From positions 1 through 64,000 of the forward strand of contig NZ_LQBK01000011.1 in the NCBI RefSeq assembly GCF_001483755.1: DNA of 64,000 bases, given 5' to 3'. Below, one piece after another: positions 17,535-25,058 of this stretch. This DNA comes from Kocuria rosea subsp. polaris. Its GTDB lineage: Bacteria; Actinomycetota; Actinomycetes; Actinomycetales; Micrococcaceae. The notes beneath the pieces were generated by a model. The model had not been told where the DNA came from and ran no database searches. It saw nothing but the letters and a program-made list of their open reading frames with translations. Every line of letters begins with the position of its first letter. The first letter of the stretch is position 1. Made by a program: the position numbers and the translations under genes.

Positions 17535-17592
17535 CCCCGCGCGAGAGCCCCCCGCGAAGGCCCCCGCGCGAGCACCTCGCGAGTACCCGCCG

Positions 17593-17653
17593 CGCGAGGT
17601 TGCCGGTGTCGGCGACCGGACACGCCGCGGTCGCCGACACCGGCAACCTCGCG
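17593..17653. repeat. Long palindrome right of the DUF559 gene (IR-R)
   Basis: A perfect 26-bp inverted repeat (17593-17618 with 17628-17653) and a 9-nt loop lie 58 nt after the DUF559 stop. Its arm contains GAGGTTGC and TGTCGGCGACCG in the same order as the left palindrome. It is directly followed by a 24-bp-period G/A-rich direct repeat (17659-17704). Confidence 0.88.
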
Positions 17654-17658
17654 GGAAA

Positions 17659-17704
17659 GCAGGAGGGTGGGAGAGCGGGGCAGCAGGAGGGTGGGAGAGC
17701 GGGA
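17659..17704. repeat. 24-bp-period G/A-rich direct repeat
   Basis: The 20-mer GCAGGAGGGTGGGAGAGCGG starts at 17659 and again at 17683, and degenerates into similar GAGCGG/GCAGGAG words to about 17732. It lies between the right palindrome and the CoA-binding gene. No function is apparent. Confidence 0.75.
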
Positions 17705-17770
17705 GAGCGGAGAAGCAGGAGAGCGGCGTCAGGGGTCGTGCGGGGGAGGGCGCCGTGCCAGGCTGGTGCC

Positions 17771-18235
17771 ATGACCCGAAACGACCCCGCCGTCATCGAC
17801 CGCCTCATGACCCGGCCCGGCCGGTGGGCCGTGGTGGGGCTGACCGGCAACACGGCCCGTCCGGCCCACTCGGTGGCGAAGCAGATCCGGGACGACCTCG
17901 GCATGACGATCGTCCCGGTGAACCCGAAGGGCGAGCCGGTGCACGGCGAGCCCGGCTTCCGCACCCTCGCCGAGGTCCCGGGGCCGATCGACGTGGTGGA
18001 CTGCTTCGTCAACTCCCGCCGCGTCGGCGCGGTCGTGGACCAGGCCATCGCCGCGGGCGCCGCGGCGGTGTGGCTGCAGCTCGGCGTCGTCGACGAGGAC
18101 GCGGCCGCCCGGGCGGAGCAGGCCGGCCTCGAGGTGGTCATGGACACCTGCCCCCTGATCGAGCTCCGCGTCCGGCTCCGGCGGGGCTGGACCCTGGACC
18201 CGGGCCGGACCCCGCCGCTCGCCCCGCCCGCCTGA
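17771..18235 (+). CDS. CoA-binding (YccU-like) protein, second paralogue
   Basis: A 154-residue CoA-binding Rossmann protein. The loop WAVVGLTGNTARPAHS is near residues 19-34, and the conserved segment VVMDTCPLIELR is near the C-terminus. The Cys and the Ile-Glu that follow are shared with the paralogue in the metY operon, while the rest has diverged considerably. It has no visible SD, and CAGGCT 6 nt before the ATG suggests a leaderless start. Downstream lie a 13-bp minisatellite and then the SAM-IV-controlled monooxygenase. Its role is not known. Confidence 0.82.
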   Translation: MTRNDPAVIDRLMTRPGRWAVVGLTGNTARPAHSVAKQIRDDLGMTIVPVNPKGEPVHGEPGFRTLAEVPGPIDVVDCFVNSRRVGAVVDQAIAAGAAAVWLQLGVVDEDAAARAEQAGLEVVMDTCPLIELRVRLRRGWTLDPGRTPPLAPPA

Positions 18236-18244
18236 GCCGCCCGG

Positions 18245-18374
18245 CCGATCCGTCGGACCGAACCGGCCGACCGAACCGGCCGACCGAACCGGCCGACCGA
18301 ACCGTCGGACCGAACCGTCGGACCGACCCGGCCGACCGAACCGTCGGACCGACCCGGCCGACCGAACCGGTCCG
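18245..18374. repeat. 13-bp minisatellite, about ten copies
   Basis: About ten consecutive 13-bp units of the type CCGAACCGGCCGA or CCGAACCGTCGGA fill the region between the CoA-binding stop and the SAM-IV promoter. Variants alternate GGCCGA and GTCGGA endings, with two units reading CCGACCCGGCCGA. Each unit holds short self-complementary words, so transcripts could fold. There is no open frame of note here. Confidence 0.9.
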
Positions 18375-18416
18375 GCCGAACCGTCCCCTGGCCTGCGCCG
18401 TGGTGCGCGGTCCGGC

Positions 18417-18447
18417 TTGCGCCGGGTGCCGGGCGACCCGCTAAGCT
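18417..18447 (+). promoter_or_regulatory. Promoter of the SAM-IV leader
   Basis: TTGCGC (18417-18422) and TAAGCT (18442-18447), with a 19-nt spacer, place transcription start near 18454, immediately before the aptamer. Confidence 0.5.
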
Positions 18448-18453
18448 GTTCCC

Positions 18454-18575
18454 CGACGACGATGACGAGTCCCGACGCGAAGCTCTGGCTGGTCGGGCGG
18501 CAACCCTCTCCCGTAGCGGGGTGCCCCAGATGAACATCGGGCCGTGGTGCACACGCTCCGCGGCAAGTACGGCGC
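18454..18575 (+). ncRNA. SAM-IV riboswitch upstream of flavin monooxygenase
   Basis: P1 is CGATG (18460-18464) with CATCG (18535-18539). Between them are ACGAGT, a P2 stem, CGGGCGGCAACC, a P3 helix CTCCCG...CGGGG, and GTGCCCC. Downstream is the SAM-IV-specific arm with CGCGGCAAG near 18559-18567. From memory of the published mycobacterial SAM-IV RNA, the same words occur in the same order (AUGAGU, GGCAACC, GGGGUGCCCC, CGCGGCAAG). It lacks the S-box GGTGCTAA layout used by the other two leaders in this window. The leader is about 200 nt to the ATG at 18653. Confidence 0.85.
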
Positions 18576-18652
18576 CCAGCAGTGCGTCGGACCCGCGAGC
18601 AGGTCTCCACGACGCACGGGCGCGGGTCGGCATCGACCCGGGAGGAACACCC

Positions 18653-20071
18653 ATGAGCAAGCGCATCGCCCTCAACGCCTTCGACATGACCTGCGTGGGC
18701 CACCAGGCCCCCGGCCTGTGGAAGCACCCCCGGTCCCGGGCGGACGAGTACAACACGATCGAGTACTGGACGGACGTCGCCCAGCTCCTGGAGAAGGGGC
18801 TCTTCGACGCGCTCTTCCTCGCGGACGTCGTCGGGTACTACGACGTCTACCAGAACTCCGCGGCCCCGGTGATCAGGGACGCCACGCAGATCCCCGTCAA
18901 CGACCCCTTCATGCAGATCTCCGCGATGGCGGCCGTGACGAAGCACCTCGGCTTCGGAGTGACCAGCGCGATCACCTACGAGCAGCCGTATCCGCTGGCC
19001 CGGAAGTTCGCGACCCTGGACCACCTGACGAAGGGCCGGATGGGCTTCAACGTGGTGACGTCCTACCTGAAGTCCGCCGCGGAGAACCACGGGCTCACGG
19101 AGCAGATCTCCCACGACGAGCGCTACGAGATCGCCGAGGAGTTCATGGAGGTCTGCTACAAGCTCTGGGAGGGCTCCTGGGAGGACGGGGCGGTCAAGCG
19201 GGACCGGGTCAACGGTATCTTCGCCGACCCGGCGCTCGTCCACCCCATCCAGCACCACGGCAAGTACTTCGACGTCCCGGGGATCGGGCTGACCGAGCCG
19301 TCCCCGCAGCGCACGCCGCTGATCTTCCAGGCCGGAGCCTCGTCCCGCGGGCGTGCGTTCGCCGGCCGGCACGCCGAGGCGGTGTTCGTGGGCGGCATCC
19401 GCCCGGACCTGACCCGCGTGGTCACCGACAAGCTGCGCGACGAGGCGGAGGCCAACGGCCGGGGCCGGGACGACCTCAAGATCTTCGCCATGCTGCACGT
19501 GATCGTCGACGAGACCGACGCGAAGGCCGAGCAGAAGCGCCGCGACTACGAGCGGTACGCGGACACCGACGGCGCGCTGGGCCTCGTGGGCGGCTGGTCC
19601 GGGGTGGACCTGGGCCGCTACGACGAGAACGACGTCCTGGAGTACATCAAGACCGAGTCCATCCAGTCCTTCCTCACGCCGTTCACCACCGCGGACCCGC
19701 ACAAGAAGTGGACGGTCAAGGAGGTCGCCAAGCACATCTCGATGGGCGGCATGGGCGTGCCGATCGTCGGCTCCCCGCAGACCGTGGCCGACGAGCTCGA
19801 GCGGTGGATCGACGACGGCGGGCTGGACGGCATCAACCTCGCCTACCACGTGTCCCCGGGCTCGTTCGAGGACTTCGTGGAGTGGGTGGTGCCGGAGCTG
19901 CAGAAGCGCGGCCGCTACCGGACCGGGTACGAGGGCACCACGCTGCGCGAGAACCTCTACGGCGCCGGGCAGGCCAAGGTGCTGGGCACCCACCCGGCCG
20001 CCGCGTACCGCGGCGCCTACGCGGGCAAGCCCTCCGCCGCGGACACTCCCGCCCGCGAGCTGATCTCCTGA
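18653..20071 (+). CDS. NtaA/SnaA/DmoA-type FMN-dependent monooxygenase
   Basis: A 472-residue LLM-class flavin monooxygenase of the NtaA/SnaA/DszA/DmoA branch. This branch uses FMNH2 from a separate reductase to oxygenate sulfur or nitrogen compounds. Branch features are WTDVAQLLEKGLFDALFLAD near residues 38-57, the GRMGFNVVTS segment near 125 and FQAGASSRGRAFA near 225. The ATG at 18653 follows GGAGG. The SAM-IV riboswitch upstream points to sulfur scavenging, for example C-S cleavage of sulfides or sulfones, rather than chelator (EDTA/NTA) degradation. The flavin reductase partner is not encoded nearby. Confidence 0.9.
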   Translation: MSKRIALNAFDMTCVGHQAPGLWKHPRSRADEYNTIEYWTDVAQLLEKGLFDALFLADVVGYYDVYQNSAAPVIRDATQIPVNDPFMQISAMAAVTKHLGFGVTSAITYEQPYPLARKFATLDHLTKGRMGFNVVTSYLKSAAENHGLTEQISHDERYEIAEEFMEVCYKLWEGSWEDGAVKRDRVNGIFADPALVHPIQHHGKYFDVPGIGLTEPSPQRTPLIFQAGASSRGRAFAGRHAEAVFVGGIRPDLTRVVTDKLRDEAEANGRGRDDLKIFAMLHVIVDETDAKAEQKRRDYERYADTDGALGLVGGWSGVDLGRYDENDVLEYIKTESIQSFLTPFTTADPHKKWTVKEVAKHISMGGMGVPIVGSPQTVADELERWIDDGGLDGINLAYHVSPGSFEDFVEWVVPELQKRGRYRTGYEGTTLRENLYGAGQAKVLGTHPAAAYRGAYAGKPSAADTPARELIS

Positions 20072-20096
20072 CCCCGGGGCGCTGACCCTTCATCCT

Positions 20097-20133
20097 GGGC
20101 CCCGGCCCGGGATCCCCGCCCGGGCCGGGGCCC
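20097..20133. terminator. Terminator hairpin after the monooxygenase
   Basis: A perfect 15-bp stem (20097-20111 with 20119-20133) with a 7-nt loop, 26 nt after the stop codon. A second hairpin follows at 20174-20230. Confidence 0.7.
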
Positions 20134-20173
20134 CCGGCCCGGGGCGCGGAGCGGACGAGGGCCCCCGCACCGA

Positions 20174-20230
20174 GAACTGCTCCCCGGACGCCGGCTGAGG
20201 AATTCAGGTCCGGTGTCCGGGGAGCAGTTC
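20174..20230. terminator. Second long hairpin between convergent genes
   Basis: A perfect 16-bp outer stem (20174-20189 with 20215-20230) continues inward through a wobble pair into CCGG/CCGG and CTGA/TCAG. It lies between the monooxygenase and the convergent Rv2629-like gene and probably terminates the latter. Confidence 0.65.
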
Positions 20231-20260
20231 CGTGGAGGCACGAAGTTCGTCGTCCGGGGA

Positions 20261-21391
20261 TCAGCGCGCCGGTGCGGAGCCCCAGCGGAGCAGGGCCGCC
20301 ACGTCCGTGCCGTTGGGCAGCGCCCCCGGCGGCACGAAGACGGGGCGGCCGTCGGTCAGCACCGCGGCGCGCACCAGCGCGGCGTCGGCGGAGACCCTGC
20401 CGAGCACGCGGGCGCCCACGGCCTCCGACTCCTGGACGGCGATCCACGGCTCGGCGTCCAGGGCGATGAGCTCCTGCTCCGTGTCCAGGTGGGTGTCGTC
20501 GATGAGCAGCGTCTGCGCCTGCGCCTGCTGCAGGGCCGAGACGACGGGCTCCATCCCCGAGACGGCAGTGGGGTCGGGCCGCCCCTGCTGCTCGGCGAGC
20601 CGCTCGAGCAGCTCCTGCTGGCGGTGGGCCACGACCTCCGCCACGCGCTCCTCGACCTGGTGGTCGAAATCGGCGGACTTGCTGCCCTCCGCGCGGGTGT
20701 TGGCGTCGACGACGCTCAGCATCGCCCGGCTCGCCTTGGACAGCTGCTCCTCGACCAGCCCCCGGGCCCGCATGTCCCCCGCCAGGACCACGAGCTGCGC
20801 CCCGCTCTCGGCGACGACCTTGTCGATCTGCTCGGCCACCTGCTCGGTGTTGCGCCGCCACACGTCCTCGGTGTGCCGCTGCCAGCGTCCCTGCGACCAG
20901 CCGCCCCCGGGGAACTTCTTCAGGTGCTCGGTCTCGCCCTCGATCTGCTGCTCGTCCGTGCTCCGGACGCGGCTCGCGTACTGCAGGCGGATCTCGCCGC
21001 CGTCGCGCCCCACCTCGGCGACCACGTAGGGGAAGTCGTCCGGGCGGTGCCGGAACAGGGGAGTGAGGTCGGGCACCTCCTCCACCTGGATGACACCGCG
21101 GCCGGCCCGGGGGCCGGGGAGGACCTCGTCGATCTCCACGGTGCCGTCGCGCACCAGCAGGTACCGGCAGACCGGGTCCGGCGCGCCCTCGGCCGGCCGC
21201 ACGGCCGCCTCCACGGCGGCGAGATCGGCCTTGCTCGCGCCCTGGCGCTCCAGCTCTCGGCAGATGTTCTCGGGAAGGACGTCGATGGCGTGCAGCGAGT
21301 CGACGGTGCCGGTGCTGATGTCCGTGTAGACGGTGCACCAGGGGCCCTTGCTCTTGAACAGTTCGGCGTAGCGGTGGAATCGGCTCGTCAT
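20261..21391 (-). CDS. Rv2629-like (baeRF family 2 / Vms1-type) protein
   Basis: A 376-residue soluble protein of the bacterial/archaeal eRF1-like family 2, whose best-known member is Mycobacterium Rv2629. These proteins have an eRF1/Vms1-like domain arrangement, and current annotation calls them Vms1/ANKZF1-family peptidyl-tRNA hydrolases; the role in Actinobacteria is unproven. Visible features are a central charged helix-rich region with VVLAGDMRARGLVEEQL near 195-212 and the C-terminal domain DAALVRAAVLTDG...LLRWGSAP. The ATG at 21391 follows AGGAG. It is divergent from the small acidic protein gene. Confidence 0.8.
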   Translation of the reverse strand: MTSRFHRYAELFKSKGPWCTVYTDISTGTVDSLHAIDVLPENICRELERQGASKADLAAVEAAVRPAEGAPDPVCRYLLVRDGTVEIDEVLPGPRAGRGVIQVEEVPDLTPLFRHRPDDFPYVVAEVGRDGGEIRLQYASRVRSTDEQQIEGETEHLKKFPGGGWSQGRWQRHTEDVWRRNTEQVAEQIDKVVAESGAQLVVLAGDMRARGLVEEQLSKASRAMLSVVDANTRAEGSKSADFDHQVEERVAEVVAHRQQELLERLAEQQGRPDPTAVSGMEPVVSALQQAQAQTLLIDDTHLDTEQELIALDAEPWIAVQESEAVGARVLGRVSADAALVRAAVLTDGRPVFVPPGALPNGTDVAALLRWGSAPAR

Positions 21392-21551
21392 GATGGACAA
21401 CTCCTGCTGTTGAGCGGTGCTTCCTGTGGTGCAGACCACGTTATCCGACCGTCAGGGGGCTGGGAACAGAGGACAGGACGAGTAGGGTCGGACGCACACG
21501 ACCGGTCGCGCGACCGGTGGTCCCGTTGGTCCCACGACGCAGGAGGCATCC

Positions 21552-21770
21552 ATGAGCGACGTACCCGAGTACGACGAGGCCGACCGGCTCGAGCAGTCGA
21601 TCGACGCCGAGCGGCCGGAGCTGGACGACCAGGACGACGAGGCGCCGGCGCACGAGCCCGACCGCTCCGAGGCGTCCTCCCTCGAGGCGAACCCCGACGA
21701 CCTCGTGGAGCAGGACCAGGAGGTCGACCTCGAGGAGCCCGAGGAGACCTCCTCGCTCGAGGAGCAGTGA
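21552..21770 (+). CDS. Small acidic protein with EANPDDLVEQ motif
   Basis: A 72-residue, strongly acidic, probably disordered protein. It contains SSLEANPDDLVEQDQEV, a motif I recognise from many uncharacterised small actinobacterial proteins of the form EANPADLxEQ. There are no cysteines or hydrophobic segments. A good AGGAGG lies 6 nt before the ATG, and a hairpin follows the stop, so this is a real monocistronic gene. Function is unknown. Confidence 0.8.
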   Translation: MSDVPEYDEADRLEQSIDAERPELDDQDDEAPAHEPDRSEASSLEANPDDLVEQDQEVDLEEPEETSSLEEQ

Positions 21771-21775
21771 GCCGG

Positions 21776-21809
21776 GGCCCGCGCGGGGGCGTGCACCCTC
21801 GCGCGGGCC
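21776..21809. terminator. Bidirectional terminator hairpin
   Basis: GGCCCGCGCG (21776-21785) pairs with CGCGCGGGCC (21800-21809), and further GGG/CCC pairing is possible inside. It fills the 39-nt gap between the small acidic protein gene and the convergent SDR gene. Confidence 0.7.
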
Positions 21810-22556
21810 TCACACGGCGGACCAGCCGCCGTCCGAGGGCATGACCACGCCGTTGACGTTCGAGGCGTCGTCGCTCGCGAGGAAGACGATCACGGCGGCC
21901 ACCTGCTCCGCCGTGGCCGTGTAGGGGATGTTCTGCATGAACGCCGCCATCCGGCCGGGGAACAGGTCCGAGCCCATGGGCGCCTCGATCGCCGTGGCCG
22001 TGGCCCCGGGGGCGACCGCGTTGGTGCGGATGCCGTCCGCCGCGTGCATCAGGGCCGTGCTCTTCGTCAGCCCGGCCACCGCGTGCTTGGAGGCGGTGTA
22101 GGCCGCCCCCGCGGCGGAGCCGCGCAGCGACGCCTCGGACGCCACGTTCACGATCGCTCCTCTGCCGGAGACCCGCAGCAGCGGGATCGCCGCGCGGGTC
22201 AGCCGCATCACGGAGCCGACGTTGACGGCGAAGACCCGCTCCCACGTGGCGTCGTCGACCTCGGCCACGGACTCGAAACGGTCCATGATCCCGGCGTTGT
22301 TGACCAGGACGTCGAGCCGGCCCTCGGCCGCCGCCAGCACGCGGCCCACCGCCTCCTCGTCCGTGACGTCCGCGACCACGGGGAACAGCGGCAGGCGAGG
22401 CTCGTCCGCCACCAGGGCCTCGAGCCGGCGCGCCGACAGGTCGGCGACGACCACGGTGGCCCCCTCGGCGGCCAGCCGCAGCGCGGTGGCGCGCCCGATG
22501 CCCGAGCCGGCCCCGGTCACGACGGCGGTCCGGCCGGTGAAGCGGTGGGTGTCCAC
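21810..22556 (-). CDS. SDR family NAD(P)-dependent oxidoreductase
   Basis: A 248-residue classical short-chain dehydrogenase. The cofactor loop GAGSGIGR is at 16-23, NNAGI near 87-91, the catalytic Ser in the NVASEASLRGS stretch, and YTASK near 152-156. The GTG start at 22556 is preceded by AGGAGG. The substrate is unknown. It is divergent from the DUF4397 gene. Confidence 0.88.
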   Translation of the reverse strand: MDTHRFTGRTAVVTGAGSGIGRATALRLAAEGATVVVADLSARRLEALVADEPRLPLFPVVADVTDEEAVGRVLAAAEGRLDVLVNNAGIMDRFESVAEVDDATWERVFAVNVGSVMRLTRAAIPLLRVSGRGAIVNVASEASLRGSAAGAAYTASKHAVAGLTKSTALMHAADGIRTNAVAPGATATAIEAPMGSDLFPGRMAAFMQNIPYTATAEQVAAVIVFLASDDASNVNGVVMPSDGGWSAV

Positions 22557-22759
22557 GGTTCCTCCTGGAGATCCGTCGGGTGCTCCGGCGGCGCCGCGCG
22601 AGCCGCGGCGCCGCCCTCCTCATTGTGGTGCGGAACGGTCCCGGAAGAACTTTCCGAAAAAAATGTGACCTGCTGCATCCGCGGAGGGGTCCACGCCGGT
22701 AGTACGGGTGCAAGGTCGATTCCGCTTCCGCCAGGGAGCCCGTTCAAGGAGCAGTTACC

Positions 22760-23578
22760 ATGCGCAAGACCCTTTCCGCCGCAGCAGTCCTCGGCCTCGG
22801 TGCCGGTGCCCTCAGCATGAGCCCGGCGTTCGCCGCCGAGCACGCGGAGCTGTCCGTGCTCCACGGCGTCCCCGACACCGTCGTGGACGTGTACGTCAAC
22901 GGCGAGCTGACCCTCGACGACTTCGAGCCGGGCACCCTGGCCGGTCCGCTGGAGCTGCCCGCCGGCAGCTACGACCTGGCCATCACGGCCCCCGACGCCG
23001 CCGACGCCTCGGAGCCGATCATCGGCCCCGTGACCGCGGACCTGCAGACCGGCATGAGCTACACGGCCGCGGCCCACCTGGACGCGGAGGGCAGCCCCAC
23101 GGCCGCCCTGTTCACCAACGACATGTCCGAGATCGAGGCCGGGAAGTCGCACCTCACCGTGCGGCACGTGGCCGCGGCCCCGGCCGTGGACGTCCTCGCG
23201 GGCGGCCAGCCGGTCATCACCGGGCTCGAGAACCCGAACGAGGAGACCCTGCCGGTCGACGCGGGCACGGTCTCGGCGTCCGTGGCCGCCGCGGGCACCA
23301 CCGAGCCGGTCATCGGCCCGGCCGACCTCGAGCTGGCCGAGGGCACCCACAACATCGTGTACGCGTGGGGCTCCCTCGAGGCCGGGAACCTGGCCCTCGC
23401 CGTCCAGACCCTGGAGGGCATGGAGCAGGCGCCCGAGGCCGTGCCGGGCGGCCAGTCCGGTCTCGCGGCCCAGGAGCAGCGCACGATGCTGACCGCCGGC
23501 CTCGCGGCCGCCGGTGCGCTCGGGCTGATCGGCGCGGCGTACGGCGCCCGCCGGGTGCTCGCGGGCAGCCGCCGGTAG
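22760..23578 (+). CDS. Secreted DUF4397 protein with C-terminal membrane anchor
   Basis: A 272-residue exported protein. A signal peptide ends around PAFAA (residues 22-26). Two DUF4397 beta-sandwich repeats follow (about 30-120 and 128-215), each beginning with a Leu-Ser-Val-Leu-His or Leu-Thr-Val-Arg-His strand. The C-terminus has a Gln/Gly-rich linker, one hydrophobic helix (about 246-262) and an Arg-rich tail. That tail is the layout of a sorting signal, but I see no LPxTG pentapeptide before the helix. GGAGCAG precedes the ATG. Its stop codon overlaps the GTG of the class F sortase by 1 nt, so they are translated together; sortase may process or partner this protein (inference). Confidence 0.85.
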   Translation: MRKTLSAAAVLGLGAGALSMSPAFAAEHAELSVLHGVPDTVVDVYVNGELTLDDFEPGTLAGPLELPAGSYDLAITAPDAADASEPIIGPVTADLQTGMSYTAAAHLDAEGSPTAALFTNDMSEIEAGKSHLTVRHVAAAPAVDVLAGGQPVITGLENPNEETLPVDAGTVSASVAAAGTTEPVIGPADLELAEGTHNIVYAWGSLEAGNLALAVQTLEGMEQAPEAVPGGQSGLAAQEQRTMLTAGLAAAGALGLIGAAYGARRVLAGSRR

Positions 23579-24366
23579 TGAGCGGTCCCGACAGGCTCGG
23601 TCCGGGGGCGCGGCAGGCAGCAGCCCACCGCGCCCCCGGGCCGGCAGTTCCCGGCACCCGTCGTCGTCGTCTGGCGGCGGCGGGTGCCGGGGCGGTCGCC
23701 TCGGTGTCCCTGCTCGCGGCAGCGGCCGTGTCCGCTCTCCCCGAGAACGGGGGGCCGCCGACCGCGTACTCCCTGGCGGCGGGGCCGTACCCGGGCGAGG
23801 ACGCGGTGCCGGCGCTCGCCGGCCCCGACCGTCCGGTCCCCGCGGAGGGCGCGGCGCAGTCCACCGCCGCCCCCGCGGAGATCCCCGTGGCCCCCGCCAC
23901 CCAGGCACCCGCCGAGGAGATCCCCGCCCCGGTGCGCGTGGTCGTGGACGGGTCGCCGATCGACATGCCGGTGGTCCCGGTGGGGGTCGAGGACAACGGG
24001 GCCATGACCATTCCGGACAACCACGTGGAGCTGGGCTGGTACCGGCACGGTCCGTCCCCCGGGGCGGACGAGGGCGCCGCGGTCGTCGCCGGCCACGTCG
24101 ACACCCTCACCGAGGTCACGCCGATGGCCCGGCTCAAGGACGTGCCGGTCGGGGCGGAGGTCCGGGTGGAGCGCGCGGACGGCAGCGTCCAGCGCTACCG
24201 CACCGAGTCCGTCCAGCACGTCCACAAGAAGTCCCTCGCGGACGCGGACCTGTTCCGGCGGACCGGGGAGCCGGTGCTCCACCTCGTGACGTGCGGCGGG
24301 GAGTGGCTGGAGGAGATCGGGGACTACGAGGACAACGTGGTGCTGCGGGCGGTCCCGGTGCCCTGA
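23578..24366 (+). CDS. Class F-type sortase
   Basis: A 262-residue membrane-anchored transpeptidase. An N-terminal hydrophobic helix (about 30-52) is followed by a Pro/Ala-rich stalk and a sortase barrel. The catalytic triad is visible as His in AGHVDT (about 160), Cys in HLVTCGGEW (about 238) and Arg in VVLRAVP (about 257). The start is the GTG at 23578 inside TAGTG, sharing its G with the stop of the DUF4397 gene. The length and stalk fit the actinobacterial class F group. Confidence 0.88.
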   Translation: MSGPDRLGPGARQAAAHRAPGPAVPGTRRRRLAAAGAGAVASVSLLAAAAVSALPENGGPPTAYSLAAGPYPGEDAVPALAGPDRPVPAEGAAQSTAAPAEIPVAPATQAPAEEIPAPVRVVVDGSPIDMPVVPVGVEDNGAMTIPDNHVELGWYRHGPSPGADEGAAVVAGHVDTLTEVTPMARLKDVPVGAEVRVERADGSVQRYRTESVQHVHKKSLADADLFRRTGEPVLHLVTCGGEWLEEIGDYEDNVVLRAVPVP

Positions 24367-24494
24367 GCGACGGAGGAGGCGAGAGGCGCATGACCGCATG
24401 GCCGGTGTCCACTAGGCTGGGCACGACGCGGACGCCCGCACCTCGCCCGACCGCTCGCCACCACGACCTCCGGCCCACGAGGAGCCTCCCCACG

Positions 24495-25058
24495 ATGCCG
24501 ACGCCGCCCCCGGACTGGGGACCCGAGCTCGACACCGCGTTCGCCGCGGGAGACGAGCAGGCGCTGAGTGCCGTGTACGGGCACTGCGCCGGGGTCATCC
24601 GGGGACTCGCCGTCCGGGCCCTGCGCGACGACGCGGGCGCCGACGACGTGGTGCAGGAGGTCTTCATCCGGGCGTGGAAGTACCGCTCCGGCTACCGCCC
24701 CGAGCACTCCTCGGCCCCCGCCTGGCTCATCGGCATCGCCCGCAACTGCATCGCCGACGCCGCGAGGACGGCCGGCCGCGACGCGGAGCGGCGCCAGGCG
24801 GACGCCGTGCGCACCGACCGGGAGCAACAACACGAGGAGTCGGACCTGCTCGTGGACCGGCTCGTGGTGCGCGCGGAGGTCGAGCGGCTGGGGCCTCCCC
24901 GGTCGACGATCATGGCGCTGGCCTTCTACGAGGAGCTCACGCACCAGCAGATCGCGCAGCACCTGGACCTGCCCCTCGGCACGGTCAAGAGCCACCTGAG
25001 GCGCGGCCTCACGAACCTACGAACACGATTGGGAGACGGTCATGGCACACCTGAGTGA
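24495..25058 (+). CDS. ECF-type RNA polymerase sigma factor
   Basis: A 187-residue sigma-70 family ECF factor. Region 2 contains DDVVQEVFIRAWKY near residues 53-66. Region 4 has LTHQQIAQHLDLPLGTVKSHLRRG near 154-177, the expected helix-turn-helix. The ATG at 24495 follows GAGGAG at a slightly long spacing. Its end overlaps the start of the anti-sigma gene by 17 nt, the usual coupling for a sigma/anti-sigma pair. A TAGGCT box near 24411 could be its promoter. Confidence 0.9.
   Translation: MPTPPPDWGPELDTAFAAGDEQALSAVYGHCAGVIRGLAVRALRDDAGADDVVQEVFIRAWKYRSGYRPEHSSAPAWLIGIARNCIADAARTAGRDAERRQADAVRTDREQQHEESDLLVDRLVVRAEVERLGPPRSTIMALAFYEELTHQQIAQHLDLPLGTVKSHLRRGLTNLRTRLGDGHGTPE

Noticed and set aside
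18245-18374. CRISPR array
   Set aside because: Units are 13 bp and directly adjacent without unique spacers, so it is a minisatellite. There are no cas genes in the window.
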